From assembly GCF_000160035.2 (NCBI RefSeq), contig NZ_KI535367.1:362841-426840 (forward strand): a stretch of 64,000 nucleotides of DNA. The letters are read 5' to 3'. Both the position numbers and the translations under genes were made by a program. The notes under the pieces were generated by a model. That model was not told the DNA's origin, searched no databases, and saw only the letters and a program-made list of their open reading frames with translations. Shown one piece after another: positions 54,655 to 63,079 of the stretch (position 1 is the stretch's first letter; every line of letters begins with the position of its first letter). Source of the stretch: Catonella morbi ATCC 51271. Its GTDB lineage: Bacteria > Bacillota > Clostridia > Lachnospirales > Lachnospiraceae.

Positions 54655-55845
54655 ATGGTTTCAGATAAAATGAAGGATCTTCTGTCAGGCAGTTCTGTGA
54701 TTAGGGCTATGTTTGAAGACGGGAAGAAAATGGCTGCTGAATTCGGAAAAGAAAATGTATATGACTTCAGTCTGGGCAATCCAAGTGTCTACCCGCCCGA
54801 AAAGTTAAAATCTGTGATTAAAGAACTTGTAGATAATATTCACCCTGATTATTTACATGGCTATATGAATAATTCGGGCTATGAAGAAGTCCGTTCAAAG
54901 ATCGCAGCTTCTCTTAACAAAAAATTTTGTACCGGATTTTCATTTAAGAATATCATAATGACTGTCGGTGCGGCAGGCGGTCTTAATGTGATATTAAAGA
55001 CTATTTTAAATCCCGGCGATGAAGTAGTTACCTTTTCTCCATACTTCGGTGAATACAGGCATTATACAGAAAATTTCGGCGGAAAGCTTGTAGCTGTCAG
55101 ACCGAACACAGAAGGCAACTTTAAGCCTGATATAGATGATTTAAAAAATACCGTTACTTCAAAAACCAAAGCTTTGATTATAAATACTCCAAACAATCCT
55201 ACAGGTGTAGTATACTCCGAAGAAGATATCAAAAATATAGCTGCTGTGCTGAAAGATAAAAGCAGGGAAATAGGACATACAATATTTCTCATTTCTGACG
55301 AGCCTTACAGAGAGCTTGTCTATGACAGTCTTAAGGTACCTTATCTCACCAAATATTATGATAACACCATAGTCTGCTATTCATACAGCAAGTCTCTTTC
55401 ACTTCCGGGCGAGAGAATAGGATACCTGGTTATACCTGACGAGGTCGAAGATTTTGAAGAAATGATTGTTTCTGCCGGAACTGCCACCAGAATACTGGGG
55501 TTTGTAAATGCCCCGTCTCTTATGCAATTAGCCATAGCAGAATGCCTTGAAGAAGGTGTCGATATCAAAATTTATGAAAATAACAGGAACAAGCTGACAG
55601 CAATTCTTGACAAGCTCGGCTTTTCCTATGTCCGCCCTAACGGAGCTTTCTATCTATTTATGAAAACACCTGAGGATGATAAAGTTTTTGCGGAAAAAGC
55701 AAAGAAAGAAAGACTTCTTCTGGTTCCCGGCTCAGCCTTTGGTTGTCCCGGTTATGTAAGAATTGCTTATTGTGTATCCCCTGCCGTGATTGATAATTCT
55801 TACGGCGCTTTTGAAAAACTTGCTGATTATTATAACCTAAAATAA
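54655..55845 (+). CDS. Pyridoxal-phosphate aminotransferase, class I
   Basis: A 396-aa cytosolic enzyme. PLP-binding Lys in SYSKSLSLPGERIGY, the NTPNNPTG motif, ISDEPYRELVYD and the C-terminal Arg in GYVRIAYC, which holds the substrate carboxylate. Closest in type to aspartate/aromatic aminotransferases. Start at 54655 after GTGAGGT. Stands alone on the plus strand. Substrate not predictable. Confidence 0.92.
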   Translation: MVSDKMKDLLSGSSVIRAMFEDGKKMAAEFGKENVYDFSLGNPSVYPPEKLKSVIKELVDNIHPDYLHGYMNNSGYEEVRSKIAASLNKKFCTGFSFKNIIMTVGAAGGLNVILKTILNPGDEVVTFSPYFGEYRHYTENFGGKLVAVRPNTEGNFKPDIDDLKNTVTSKTKALIINTPNNPTGVVYSEEDIKNIAAVLKDKSREIGHTIFLISDEPYRELVYDSLKVPYLTKYYDNTIVCYSYSKSLSLPGERIGYLVIPDEVEDFEEMIVSAGTATRILGFVNAPSLMQLAIAECLEEGVDIKIYENNRNKLTAILDKLGFSYVRPNGAFYLFMKTPEDDKVFAEKAKKERLLLVPGSAFGCPGYVRIAYCVSPAVIDNSYGAFEKLADYYNLK

Positions 55846-55853
55846 TTTAACTC

Positions 55854-55908
55854 ACTGTACTATGCAGAATAAGAGGTCTGTGGTCTATAACGTGAATAAT
55901 TTGGGGTT
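55854..55908 (+). repeat. Dispersed palindromic repeat A, copy 4
   Basis: Contains CTGTACTATGCAGAATAAG, AGAGGTCTGTGGTCTA and the end CGTGAATAATTTGGGG, closely matching copies 1 and 2. It lies just after the aminotransferase. Confidence 0.85.
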
Positions 55909-56015
55909 AGAATATGCTAAATTCAATATTTTGTCTTGGATAGCATAACATTTTAATAAAATTATACTGTTCAAGGCAGTTTTATTTAATTAAACAATAA
56001 CCCGTTAATTTATTT

Positions 56016-56060
56016 AAAGCAGAAGGGCTATCCATAATTAAATGGATGCCCTTCTGCTTT
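56016..56060. terminator. Bidirectional terminator between the aminotransferase and lspA-like genes
   Basis: AAAGCAGAAGGGC-TCCAT pairs with ATGGA-GCCCTTCTGCTTT. T-rich sequence follows on both strands, and the two genes converge here. Confidence 0.85.
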
Positions 56061-56092
56061 GTTCTAATATTTTCTTTTTATTACTCTAAAAC

Positions 56093-56539
56093 TTATTCAT
56101 CATTGCCAACAATCTCACCAATCACAGATATAACTGCGCCAAGGATGATAACTATATCGGAAAGATTGAATATAATCTTTGGTACTCCCTTTATTACAAA
56201 ATAATCGGTAACTCCGCCTTTTTTAATTCTGTCATAAAGATTGGAAGCCGCTGCTCCAACCATAAGCGCAAGACCGAGTCTCTTTATTTTTCTGTTTTTC
56301 TTACCAAGTGTGAGCAGATAAATGTAAGCAGTCATTCCAAACATAGCGGAAACCCAAGAAAGTACCCATCTTGGCTTTTCTTCAAGATTATTCATAATCA
56401 GTCCCTTATTTACGGACTTTTTAATAGTAATCAAATCCCCAAAATACTGTCTGCCGGTTTCTATCTTATCTTTTTCAACCTGGCTCTTAAAAAACTGGTC
56501 TGTTAAAAATGCTGCCACACCTGAAAGTAATGATATCAT
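56093..56539 (-). CDS. Signal peptidase II-like protein
   Basis: A 148-aa membrane protein with about four helices. The catalytic pair of LspA can be seen: Asp in GAAASNLYDRIKKGGVTDYF and Asp in NLSDIVIILGAV. The NxG motif is KSVNKG. LspA cleaves lipoprotein signal peptides. The sequence is divergent, and it is placed at the end of a nucleotide-sugar operon rather than near rluD, so it may be a second LspA-type enzyme. Starts 17 bases after the neuA-like gene. Confidence 0.75.
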   Translation of the reverse strand: MISLLSGVAAFLTDQFFKSQVEKDKIETGRQYFGDLITIKKSVNKGLIMNNLEEKPRWVLSWVSAMFGMTAYIYLLTLGKKNRKIKRLGLALMVGAAASNLYDRIKKGGVTDYFVIKGVPKIIFNLSDIVIILGAVISVIGEIVGNDE

Positions 56540-56555
56540 ACTCTACCTCCTATAA

Positions 56556-57251
56556 TTAATTGATATTTCTTCTCTTTAGATACAGCTCTGCCACAATGAA
56601 GTCCATTTCAGTATCTATGTCTATAGATTTATCCCTACTCATAATATAAGCAAATTCAGGCTCTTTTTCAAGTTTTATTTGCATTTTATCATAAATAATC
56701 CGTCTTATGTACATAGCTCCGTTAATCCGGTAATACACCGGAAGCTGCTGCCTCTGTACCAAATCGTAGGTTTTGTCCCTAAATTCACTCATAGACAGAC
56801 TTTCCGGCAGTGTATTGCACCAAAGCGGAGAATGTTCCGGCTCAGAAACCCCTGTAACGGCTCCCGCCTGCTTCTCTGCAAAAAGTTTATACGCATTTAT
56901 TATATCACTGCTCTCTCTAAGCGGAGAGGTTGGCTGTAATAAACACACTGTATCAAAAGTCTTATTCAGTTCCAGATATTTACAGAGCACCTCTTCTACA
57001 GTCTCCCAACTCCCTGCTCTGTCACCGCTTAGTTCCTCAGAGCGTAAAAACGGAACTTTCGCACCGTATTTTTGTGCAATTTCAGCATATTTCTCACTGT
57101 CGGTAGAGACCATAACCTCATCAAAGCAGCCTGATACAAGTGCGGCTTCTATAGAATAAGCCATCAGGGGTTTCTCATTAAGTTCCTTTATATTCTTATC
57201 TTTAAGTCCTTTGGAACCGCTCCTTGCAGTTATTATTGCTATATTTTTCAT
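56556..57251 (-). CDS. CMP-nonulosonate-type cytidylyltransferase (NeuA-like)
   Basis: A 231-aa enzyme: IITARSGSKGLKDKNIKELNEKPLMAYSIEAAL is the CTP-binding P-loop, then DTVCLLQPTSPLR and the metal-binding Asp in SRDKSIDIDTEMDF. It should activate a sialic, legionaminic or pseudaminic-type acid, or a similar sugar, as its CMP derivative for surface glycan. It starts 8 bases after the dehydratase-like gene in the same operon. The rest of such a pathway (synthase, epimerase) is not in the window. Confidence 0.85.
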   Translation of the reverse strand: MKNIAIITARSGSKGLKDKNIKELNEKPLMAYSIEAALVSGCFDEVMVSTDSEKYAEIAQKYGAKVPFLRSEELSGDRAGSWETVEEVLCKYLELNKTFDTVCLLQPTSPLRESSDIINAYKLFAEKQAGAVTGVSEPEHSPLWCNTLPESLSMSEFRDKTYDLVQRQQLPVYYRINGAMYIRRIIYDKMQIKLEKEPEFAYIMSRDKSIDIDTEMDFIVAELYLKRRNIN

Positions 57252-57258
57252 ATCACCT

Positions 57259-58509
57259 CTACAGTTTTGAGTCCAATCCTTTACCTGTTTCTATATGCTT
57301 AAATGACGGCAGATAATCTGATATATATTTTACAACATCTTCTTTCTTAGTTTCTTCTTTTTCAAACATAATTTTAAGCCCATCAGTAAATTTCACAACT
57401 CTTTCCCTATCAGGAATTTCTTTACCTTCAATAACTCCGAGGGCTACGAATCTGTTTAGATTTATATTTTCACCCTCAATATAAAATTCTTCAAAAGCTT
57501 TTTCACCGCTTGTATCAGATTTCGAAAAATAAACAGGATATTTTAAGCTCTCTTTTATGTTTTTAAAATCCGCCATTGCAATAATTCTGTTCTTTAAGGC
57601 ATCGCATTTTTCAACTACCTCAGCTTCTGAGCCACAGTATTCTATATCAAAGCCTCTATGCCTAATCAATTCTTCTGCTATCTTATCAAAGGTCATCATA
57701 GCCGCTTCTTCAAGTTTTGGAAAGAAAATTTCCCTGTTATTTCCAAGCAGGCAGGCAAGCAGACAAATCTGTCCGCTTTCTTCCGGAGAAACGAAGTAGC
57801 GCTTCACATCACTCGGGGCTGTAATCGGCTGTATTTTATCCAGTCTCTCAAGAAATCCGGCAGGAAGTGAACCATTGGAAAATGCCACATTGGCAAACCT
57901 TGCAGTCTTTACCGGATAATATTCGGAATAGGAGAATATCATATCCTCCATTATCCTTTTGCTTGCTCCCATTATATTTACCGGATTTGCAGCCTTATCA
58001 GTGGATACACAAAAATACTCTTCCGGCGGATACTCTTTAAGCAGCTCCAGCAAGGCTTTTGCTTTAATAACATTGTTTTGCAGTAAAGCTTCCACAGAAT
58101 ATATGTCCTTTTCACTTCTTACATGTTTATGTGCCGAGAAATTAGCTACCAGGTCAAAGCCTTTTCTATTCTTAAACATTTTCACAAAAACCGGTGAAGA
58201 AAAATCCATAGGATAGGTCAGGTATTCATCCGGAATCTTAAGCTCTTTTCTGCTACGAAGGTCACGGGTTAGCTCTGCGAGTGTATTCTCATTTGTATCT
58301 ACAACAACCAGTGATTTCGGTGCATACTTTAGCAAGGCTCTGATAAAAGAACTGCCTATGCTTCCTGCTCCTCCTATCACAAGGACAGATTTATCTTCTG
58401 TTTTCTCTTTCAGACTACTCTCGTAGAATTTTATATCATTTAAAAACATACTTTCTGTACGCTTGATAACTTTTTCATTTATAAATTTCTCAAGATTAAA
58501 AAGTTTCAT
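57259..58509 (-). CDS. NDP-sugar dehydratase/epimerase, CapD/FlaA1-like
   Basis: A 416-aa short-chain dehydrogenase-type enzyme: NAD-binding GGAGSIGSSFIRALL, SAHKHVRSEKD and CVSTDKAANPVNIMGASKRIMED, with the Met/Lys in place of YxxxK as in UDP-GlcNAc 4,6-dehydratases. It is soluble, unlike long membrane CapD proteins. Together with the NeuA-like gene it suggests synthesis of a modified or nonulosonic sugar for the cell surface. Starts after AAGGAG; the C-terminal 130 residues are less typical. Confidence 0.85.
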   Translation of the reverse strand: MKLFNLEKFINEKVIKRTESMFLNDIKFYESSLKEKTEDKSVLVIGGAGSIGSSFIRALLKYAPKSLVVVDTNENTLAELTRDLRSRKELKIPDEYLTYPMDFSSPVFVKMFKNRKGFDLVANFSAHKHVRSEKDIYSVEALLQNNVIKAKALLELLKEYPPEEYFCVSTDKAANPVNIMGASKRIMEDMIFSYSEYYPVKTARFANVAFSNGSLPAGFLERLDKIQPITAPSDVKRYFVSPEESGQICLLACLLGNNREIFFPKLEEAAMMTFDKIAEELIRHRGFDIEYCGSEAEVVEKCDALKNRIIAMADFKNIKESLKYPVYFSKSDTSGEKAFEEFYIEGENINLNRFVALGVIEGKEIPDRERVVKFTDGLKIMFEKEETKKEDVVKYISDYLPSFKHIETGKGLDSKL

Positions 58510-58720
58510 ATCTTTCTCCTTGACAGCTTGCTTTATATGATTATAGCATGTCAGAGTTTAAAATAAAATATGGAAGCAAAATACTGGAATCTCCACCTGC
58601 TGTCTACCTCAAATAATTAAACGCCCCATCTCTCGGCTTGCTTTTTACCTGTTATTTACCTCGTCTCATCATCACATACCGTTTTTCGCTATTAATTTAT
58701 TGTTTTTCGATAAATTTCTA

Positions 58721-58749
58721 TTGACATTCAATATAACCCCTGATATAAT
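58721..58749 (+). promoter_or_regulatory. Consensus sigma-A promoter of the DUF2975/XRE operon
   Basis: TTGACA (58721-58726), exactly 17 bases, TATAAT (58744-58749), 40 bases before the gene. The direct repeat GTTTTTCGMTA lies upstream (58681 and 58702), maybe a regulator site. The rest of the 280-base spacer shows no gene. Confidence 0.85.
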
Positions 58750-58789
58750 CCACAGTAACAAAATTTATATTACCAAGTAAGGAGAAGTT

Positions 58790-59269
58790 ATGAAAGAAAC
58801 ACTTTGGAACAGCAAGAGAAGTATAATTTTGACTAAATTTTGTATACTTGCACTGATGCTTGCCTCTATAATTATGATGTTTTGCGGCAAATACCTTATA
58901 TCCCGATTTTTAACCCTTACCGGAGGAGCCAGGATAAATATCAGCAATGAGTTTTCATTTTATATTATTACTTTTATAAGCTACATACTCGGCATAATTG
59001 CCCTGCTCACACTGTTTTGTATGCTTAGGTTCACTATCAATCTTGAAAAAGACCTGGTATTTGTACCTCAGAATATAAAATGGCTCAGGTTTATAAGTTA
59101 TGGCTGCCTTTCTGCCGGTTTACTTTTAATTATAACGACTGTAGTCTACCATAAGCTTTTTCTTGTATTAAGCCTTGCCGCCCTCTTTATGATGTTAATT
59201 GTCAGGGTTATTAAAAATGCTTTTGAGCAGGCAGTAGAAATGAAGGAAGAACTTGATTTAACAATTTAA
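58790..59269 (+). CDS. DUF2975-type membrane protein
   Basis: A 159-aa protein with four hydrophobic helices (about 14-34, 52-74, 95-113 and 117-135). It resembles DUF2975 proteins that commonly pair with a small XRE regulator, which follows 14 bases later. Start after AAGGAG. Function unknown; similar pairs occur in many Firmicutes. Confidence 0.8.
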   Translation: MKETLWNSKRSIILTKFCILALMLASIIMMFCGKYLISRFLTLTGGARINISNEFSFYIITFISYILGIIALLTLFCMLRFTINLEKDLVFVPQNIKWLRFISYGCLSAGLLLIITTVVYHKLFLVLSLAALFMMLIVRVIKNAFEQAVEMKEELDLTI

Positions 59270-59283
59270 GAAAGAGGAGAATT

Positions 59284-59493
59284 ATGGGAATTCATATAAA
59301 TTTAAATGTAATTATGGCAAAGCGTAATATAGGACTTTCCGAACTGGCTGAGAAAGTGGATATTACCAATGCCAATCTTTCAATATTAAAAAATAACAAG
59401 GCTAAAGCTATACGCTTTTCCACCCTGGAAGCGCTTTGCAAGGCACTCTCCTGCCAGCCGGGAGATATAATAGAATATAAGGAGGATGAATAA
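59284..59493 (+). CDS. Small XRE-family regulator (YozG-like)
   Basis: A 69-aa Cro/C1-type helix-turn-helix: VIMAKRNIGLSELAEKVDITNANLSILKNNKAKAIRFSTL, followed by ALCKALSCQPGDIIEY. This is the usual DUF2975 partner and may autoregulate the operon. Its end overlaps the AAGGAGG site of the next gene. Confidence 0.9.
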   Translation: MGIHINLNVIMAKRNIGLSELAEKVDITNANLSILKNNKAKAIRFSTLEALCKALSCQPGDIIEYKEDE

Positions 59494-59494
59494 A

Positions 59495-60838
59495 ATGAAT
59501 GAAAAGAAATTTGCTTACAGACCGTTTTTACTCTTGTTAACCTTTGCAACCTACATACTTGCCTACTATTATCCGGATGTAATGGGCGAGAGGTCAATAA
59601 TTGTGCATCTTAGAAATTTTGATTTTAACCTGAGATTTTTTATCTTTACTTTAGCTTTTATAGGAATCACAGAGCTTACTGCTTCGAAGTTCAATAAAAC
59701 CAGAAACAGAGAAAGTATATTCTGGCTTATAACCCTCATCCTGCTTTCTATTCTCTGGTGCACGAGAACCTTTGAAAGCGAAGGAGCATTTTCACCGTTT
59801 TTACTCTTATTTCTTCATTGTAATGCGGCTTATTACGTACTTATGAGAATGGAAATGACAGCAGAAGGCAAGACCGGTCCTATGGTGTTTTTTGACTTCA
59901 TTTCAGCCTTTATAATTACACCGTTTTCAAACTTCCTACTTAGAATAATTGTATTTGTAAATGCTTTTAAAAACCGCTCTTTTAAGGTAAATAAGAAGAA
60001 ATGCCTGCCGGTCTTAACAACAGTAATTATCACTTTAATCCTTGTAACCTTTGCCTCTTCACTCCTGTCAAATGTGGATACGGGATTTGCGAGGTTAACC
60101 GGTGGGGTTCTTAATTTACTTCCCGGTTTCGATTCTATTTTTGCTAATTACCGGTTTTATAGATTTATAACAAGATTTATCATATCCATACCTATCGGTG
60201 CTTTCCTTATGGGGCTTATAGGTGGCTCTGCTATTAAAAATGAGCCTGAATTTAAGAAAGAAAATATAGTTAACGGACTTGAAAGTTACAGACATATACC
60301 AAAGTTTGCCGTAATTACTGTGCTTGCTGCCCTAAGCACTATTTATATAATCTTCTTTATATTTCAGATACAGACTATAATTCCGGTTATCGGTTCTGAT
60401 TCTTTTACCGCTCCTGAAGCCTCAAGACTTGCAGTAAAAGGCTTTTATGAACTTATTAAGATACTTATGCTTAATTTTTCGGTGCTTGGTGTATTCTTCT
60501 TCTTTGCACCGGAGAGTTTTACAGAATTTAAGGATAAGCGGGTGAAGTTTTTTGCCACACTATTTGCAACTACCGGAATTTGCTTTGCTGTTCTTGACTA
60601 TTTCAAGCTTTACCTCTATGTAGCAAACTACGGCTTTACTTCAAGAAGACTGGTAGCCTACTGGTTCCTCTTAGTAATGTTTACCGCCGCCGTACTTATG
60701 CTTATAAGGCTGTATAAGAAGTTTGAAGGAATAAGGTATATAGCCATATTATTTATAGTAAGCTTTATCTTATTTGCATTTTCAGAAGGAACTATAATAC
60801 AGGTAACCCCTCTTGTTGAGTCTGTTTTGCCGAGGTAA
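59495..60838 (+). CDS. DUF4153/DUF4173-like polytopic membrane protein
   Basis: A 447-aa protein with about eleven hydrophobic helices. The C-terminal part has YGFTSRRLVAYWFLLVMF, reminiscent of the DUF4173 motif. Start at 59495 after GGAGG. Third gene of the operon; the XRE protein may control it. No transport or enzyme motif recognised. Confidence 0.75.
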   Translation: MNEKKFAYRPFLLLLTFATYILAYYYPDVMGERSIIVHLRNFDFNLRFFIFTLAFIGITELTASKFNKTRNRESIFWLITLILLSILWCTRTFESEGAFSPFLLLFLHCNAAYYVLMRMEMTAEGKTGPMVFFDFISAFIITPFSNFLLRIIVFVNAFKNRSFKVNKKKCLPVLTTVIITLILVTFASSLLSNVDTGFARLTGGVLNLLPGFDSIFANYRFYRFITRFIISIPIGAFLMGLIGGSAIKNEPEFKKENIVNGLESYRHIPKFAVITVLAALSTIYIIFFIFQIQTIIPVIGSDSFTAPEASRLAVKGFYELIKILMLNFSVLGVFFFFAPESFTEFKDKRVKFFATLFATTGICFAVLDYFKLYLYVANYGFTSRRLVAYWFLLVMFTAAVLMLIRLYKKFEGIRYIAILFIVSFILFAFSEGTIIQVTPLVESVLPR

Positions 60839-60846
60839 CCCTCTTT

Positions 60847-60898
60847 ACCTCCCCGCTAAAAAGCACTATAATACTATCAAAAGCTTTTTAGGGGAGGT
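60847..60898 (+). promoter_or_regulatory. Stem that hides the ribosome site of the small membrane protein
   Basis: ACCTCCCCGCTAAAAAGC pairs with GCTTTTTAGGGGAGGT, with one bulge on either side of a CCC. The right arm contains the Shine-Dalgarno GGGGAGG of the next gene, four bases before its ATG. No T-run follows, so a terminator role is less likely. Confidence 0.6.
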
Positions 60899-60901
60899 TG
60901 T

Positions 60902-61075
60902 ATGAAACCTAAGAAATTTTCACCGTTTTATATAAAATTAATTGCAGGAGTTATTCTGCTGATGTTTGCAGGCTATATGTACTACTCGAACGAGAATAAC
61001 CAATACGCAGCTTTTATCGGAATGGGCGGTATTTTGATATTAAATGCTTATTCTATGGGAAATAAAAAAAAATAA
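60902..61075 (+). CDS. Small two-helix membrane protein
   Basis: A 57-aa reading frame: basic start (MKPKKFSPFYIK), helix about 12-28, short turn YYSNENNQ, second helix about 36-50, basic end GNKKK. Ribosome site GGGGAGG is strong but lies inside a stem. It follows the DUF4173-like gene by 63 bases in the same direction. No family recognised; too short for certainty, yet base choice and ribosome site support it. Confidence 0.65.
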   Translation: MKPKKFSPFYIKLIAGVILLMFAGYMYYSNENNQYAAFIGMGGILILNAYSMGNKKK

Positions 61076-61077
61076 AA

Positions 61078-61246
61078 CCCAATTATTCACGCCATAGGTC
61101 ACAGACCTCTTATTCCTCTTAGCACAGTAGGATGAACTGTTTTCGGTCTGTGACTATGGGGCGATATTACCAAACATCTGTAAAATATCATAATTCAAAC
61201 CTGCGGTTTGATTATGATATTTCACAAGATGTTTCGTGAATAATTT
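61078..61246. repeat. Dispersed palindromic repeat A, long copy 5
   Basis: A 169-bp copy in opposite orientation: starts CCCAATTATTCACGCCATAG, has GTCACAGACCTCTTATTC, and ends GTTTCGTGAATAATTTGA. The centre contains a further inverted repeat (ATATCATAATTCAAACCTGC with its mirrored part). It lies between two convergent genes. Confidence 0.85.
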
Positions 61247-61249
61247 GAA

Positions 61250-62887
61250 TTAAATCAAATCCAAAACCTGATTTATGTCTTTCTTACCAAAATTAGGTTT
61301 TCCATCATCAATCACCATACAAGGCACACTCATAATCTGATACTTGTCACGAAGATCAGGGAAATGATTGAGGTCATAAACCTCGGTAGTTACCTTAGGA
61401 CTAAGCGAAGCTATCCTCTGTGCCGCAACTACAAGGTCAGGACACATTGTACAGGTAAGGGAAACCATAATTTTAATCTTTGTATCCTTATCCACAGCCT
61501 GAATTTTTGCCTTTGTATCTTCCTCTATCTGCTGTCCCGGACCTGCCACATTATAAAGACCTAAGATAAATGAAGTAAATTCATGTCCGCCAGGAATACC
61601 ATGGAAAGCAAGACCTGAGAAGCTGCCATCTTCCCTGCATACCTTTACATATGGAGCTTCTGCCGCATCGACATTTTCTTCAAGTTTGATACTTAACTTA
61701 TCCGTAAGCTTAGCCAGTTCTTCCATATAGTGTTTAAGCTCGTTGGAAGAATTTCTATTATCAAGTCCGAGACTAAGCACAAGTTTATTTTCCATCTTAC
61801 CGAATACCGCATTTAACTGTGCAAGCATATCTGAGGTAAACAGAGCATTACCGCTTTCTTCTACTGCCGGCTCCTTCTTTGCCGGAGTAAGTTCGTGATT
61901 GTTTGCACTTCCTTCTCTTATAGGCTGTTCAGGCACAAGCCCCGTCTTCTTATGCATTTTAACTACATACTTTTCAAGCTCTGTAGCCGCAAGAGCACCG
62001 TCACCAACCGCTGTAACCACCTGCCTGAGAGGCTTTATGCACACATCTCCCGCCGCAAAAAGTCCTTCTCTGGTTGTCATCTGAGACTTATCCGTAATAA
62101 TGTATCCTCTTTCATCTGTATCTGCCAGCCCTTTAACAAGGCTTGTTTCAGGGGCATAGCCTGCAAATACAAATACACCGAAGGTATCATTTTCTACCTT
62201 ATGTGTGGTCTCTTCTCCTGTTATCCTATCCTTCCAGGTAATACTTCTGAGTACTCCGTCACCTTCAACTTTTACTACTTCTTTATTATAAAGTACGGTA
62301 ATATCCTTATTTGACTTAGCTTCGTCAGCTGTAGCCTTGGCACAGGTAAAATCTTCATCTCTTACAAGAATGGTTACATGTTTCGCATATTTTGTAAGGA
62401 AAACGCTTTCCTCAGCAGCCGCGAAGCCTCCGCCGATTACGAAAATATCCTTTCCCGTAAAGAATTCACCGTCACAGGTAGCACAGTATGCCACTCCATG
62501 TCCTTTGTACTCCGCCTCACCTTCAAAGCCTATCATTCTGGGATGAGCACCTGTTGCGAGAAGCACACCGAGACACTGTATCTTACCCTTTGTTGTTTCT
62601 ATTTCCTTAACATCATTATCCATATTTATGGCAGTAACTTCTGCAAGCTTAAATTCTGCTCCGAAGTTCTGAGCCTGAATTCTCATCTTCTCGGTGAGTG
62701 TATGTCCGTCAGTAATCTCAATACCCGGATAATTAACCACTTCAGAAGTAATGGTAATCTGTCCGCCAAACTTTTCCTTTTCAAGCACTATTACCCTGTA
62801 GCAGGCTCTTGCAAGGTAAAGAGCTGCTGTAAGCCCTGCAGGACCTCCGCCGATTATAGCAACATCATATAAATTTTTGTTATCCAT
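61250..62887 (-). CDS. AhpF-like disulfide reductase: TrxR module followed by thioredoxin-fold module
   Basis: A 545-aa flavoprotein. Residues 1-310 are thioredoxin-reductase-like: FAD site IIGGGPAGLTAALYLA, redox pair CATC, NADPH site VIGGGFAAAEE, and FAAGDVCIKPLRQ. Residues about 350-545 are two thioredoxin-like folds as in the N-terminal part of AhpF, with redox pair CTMC (VSLTCTMCPDL). AhpF has the reverse order. It presumably passes electrons from NADPH or NADH to AhpC, whose gene lies just upstream and shares direction. Start after GGAGG. Confidence 0.9.
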   Translation of the reverse strand: MDNKNLYDVAIIGGGPAGLTAALYLARACYRVIVLEKEKFGGQITITSEVVNYPGIEITDGHTLTEKMRIQAQNFGAEFKLAEVTAINMDNDVKEIETTKGKIQCLGVLLATGAHPRMIGFEGEAEYKGHGVAYCATCDGEFFTGKDIFVIGGGFAAAEESVFLTKYAKHVTILVRDEDFTCAKATADEAKSNKDITVLYNKEVVKVEGDGVLRSITWKDRITGEETTHKVENDTFGVFVFAGYAPETSLVKGLADTDERGYIITDKSQMTTREGLFAAGDVCIKPLRQVVTAVGDGALAATELEKYVVKMHKKTGLVPEQPIREGSANNHELTPAKKEPAVEESGNALFTSDMLAQLNAVFGKMENKLVLSLGLDNRNSSNELKHYMEELAKLTDKLSIKLEENVDAAEAPYVKVCREDGSFSGLAFHGIPGGHEFTSFILGLYNVAGPGQQIEEDTKAKIQAVDKDTKIKIMVSLTCTMCPDLVVAAQRIASLSPKVTTEVYDLNHFPDLRDKYQIMSVPCMVIDDGKPNFGKKDINQVLDLI

Positions 62888-62989
62888 TTTTCCTCCTTAC
62901 TGCATTGTATTAAACATATAAGTTAGCTTAAACTATCTATCCATTTTAACCCTTTTTGCCTCAAAGCTCAAGACTCAGGTTGATATAAA

Positions 62990-63058
62990 AACAGGCTGTC
63001 GCATATCGCACACCGAAGATTATATCACCGGTATTTACGCCACATACGACAGCCTGTC
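62990..63058 (-). terminator. Terminator of ahpC
   Basis: ACAGGCTGTCG and CGACAGCCTGT form an 11-bp perfect outer stem with a folded interior. TTTTTATATC follows on the minus strand. It would leave part of transcription for the reductase gene downstream, or separate the two. Confidence 0.75.
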
Positions 63059-63079
63059 AAATCTACATTTTACTTAAAA

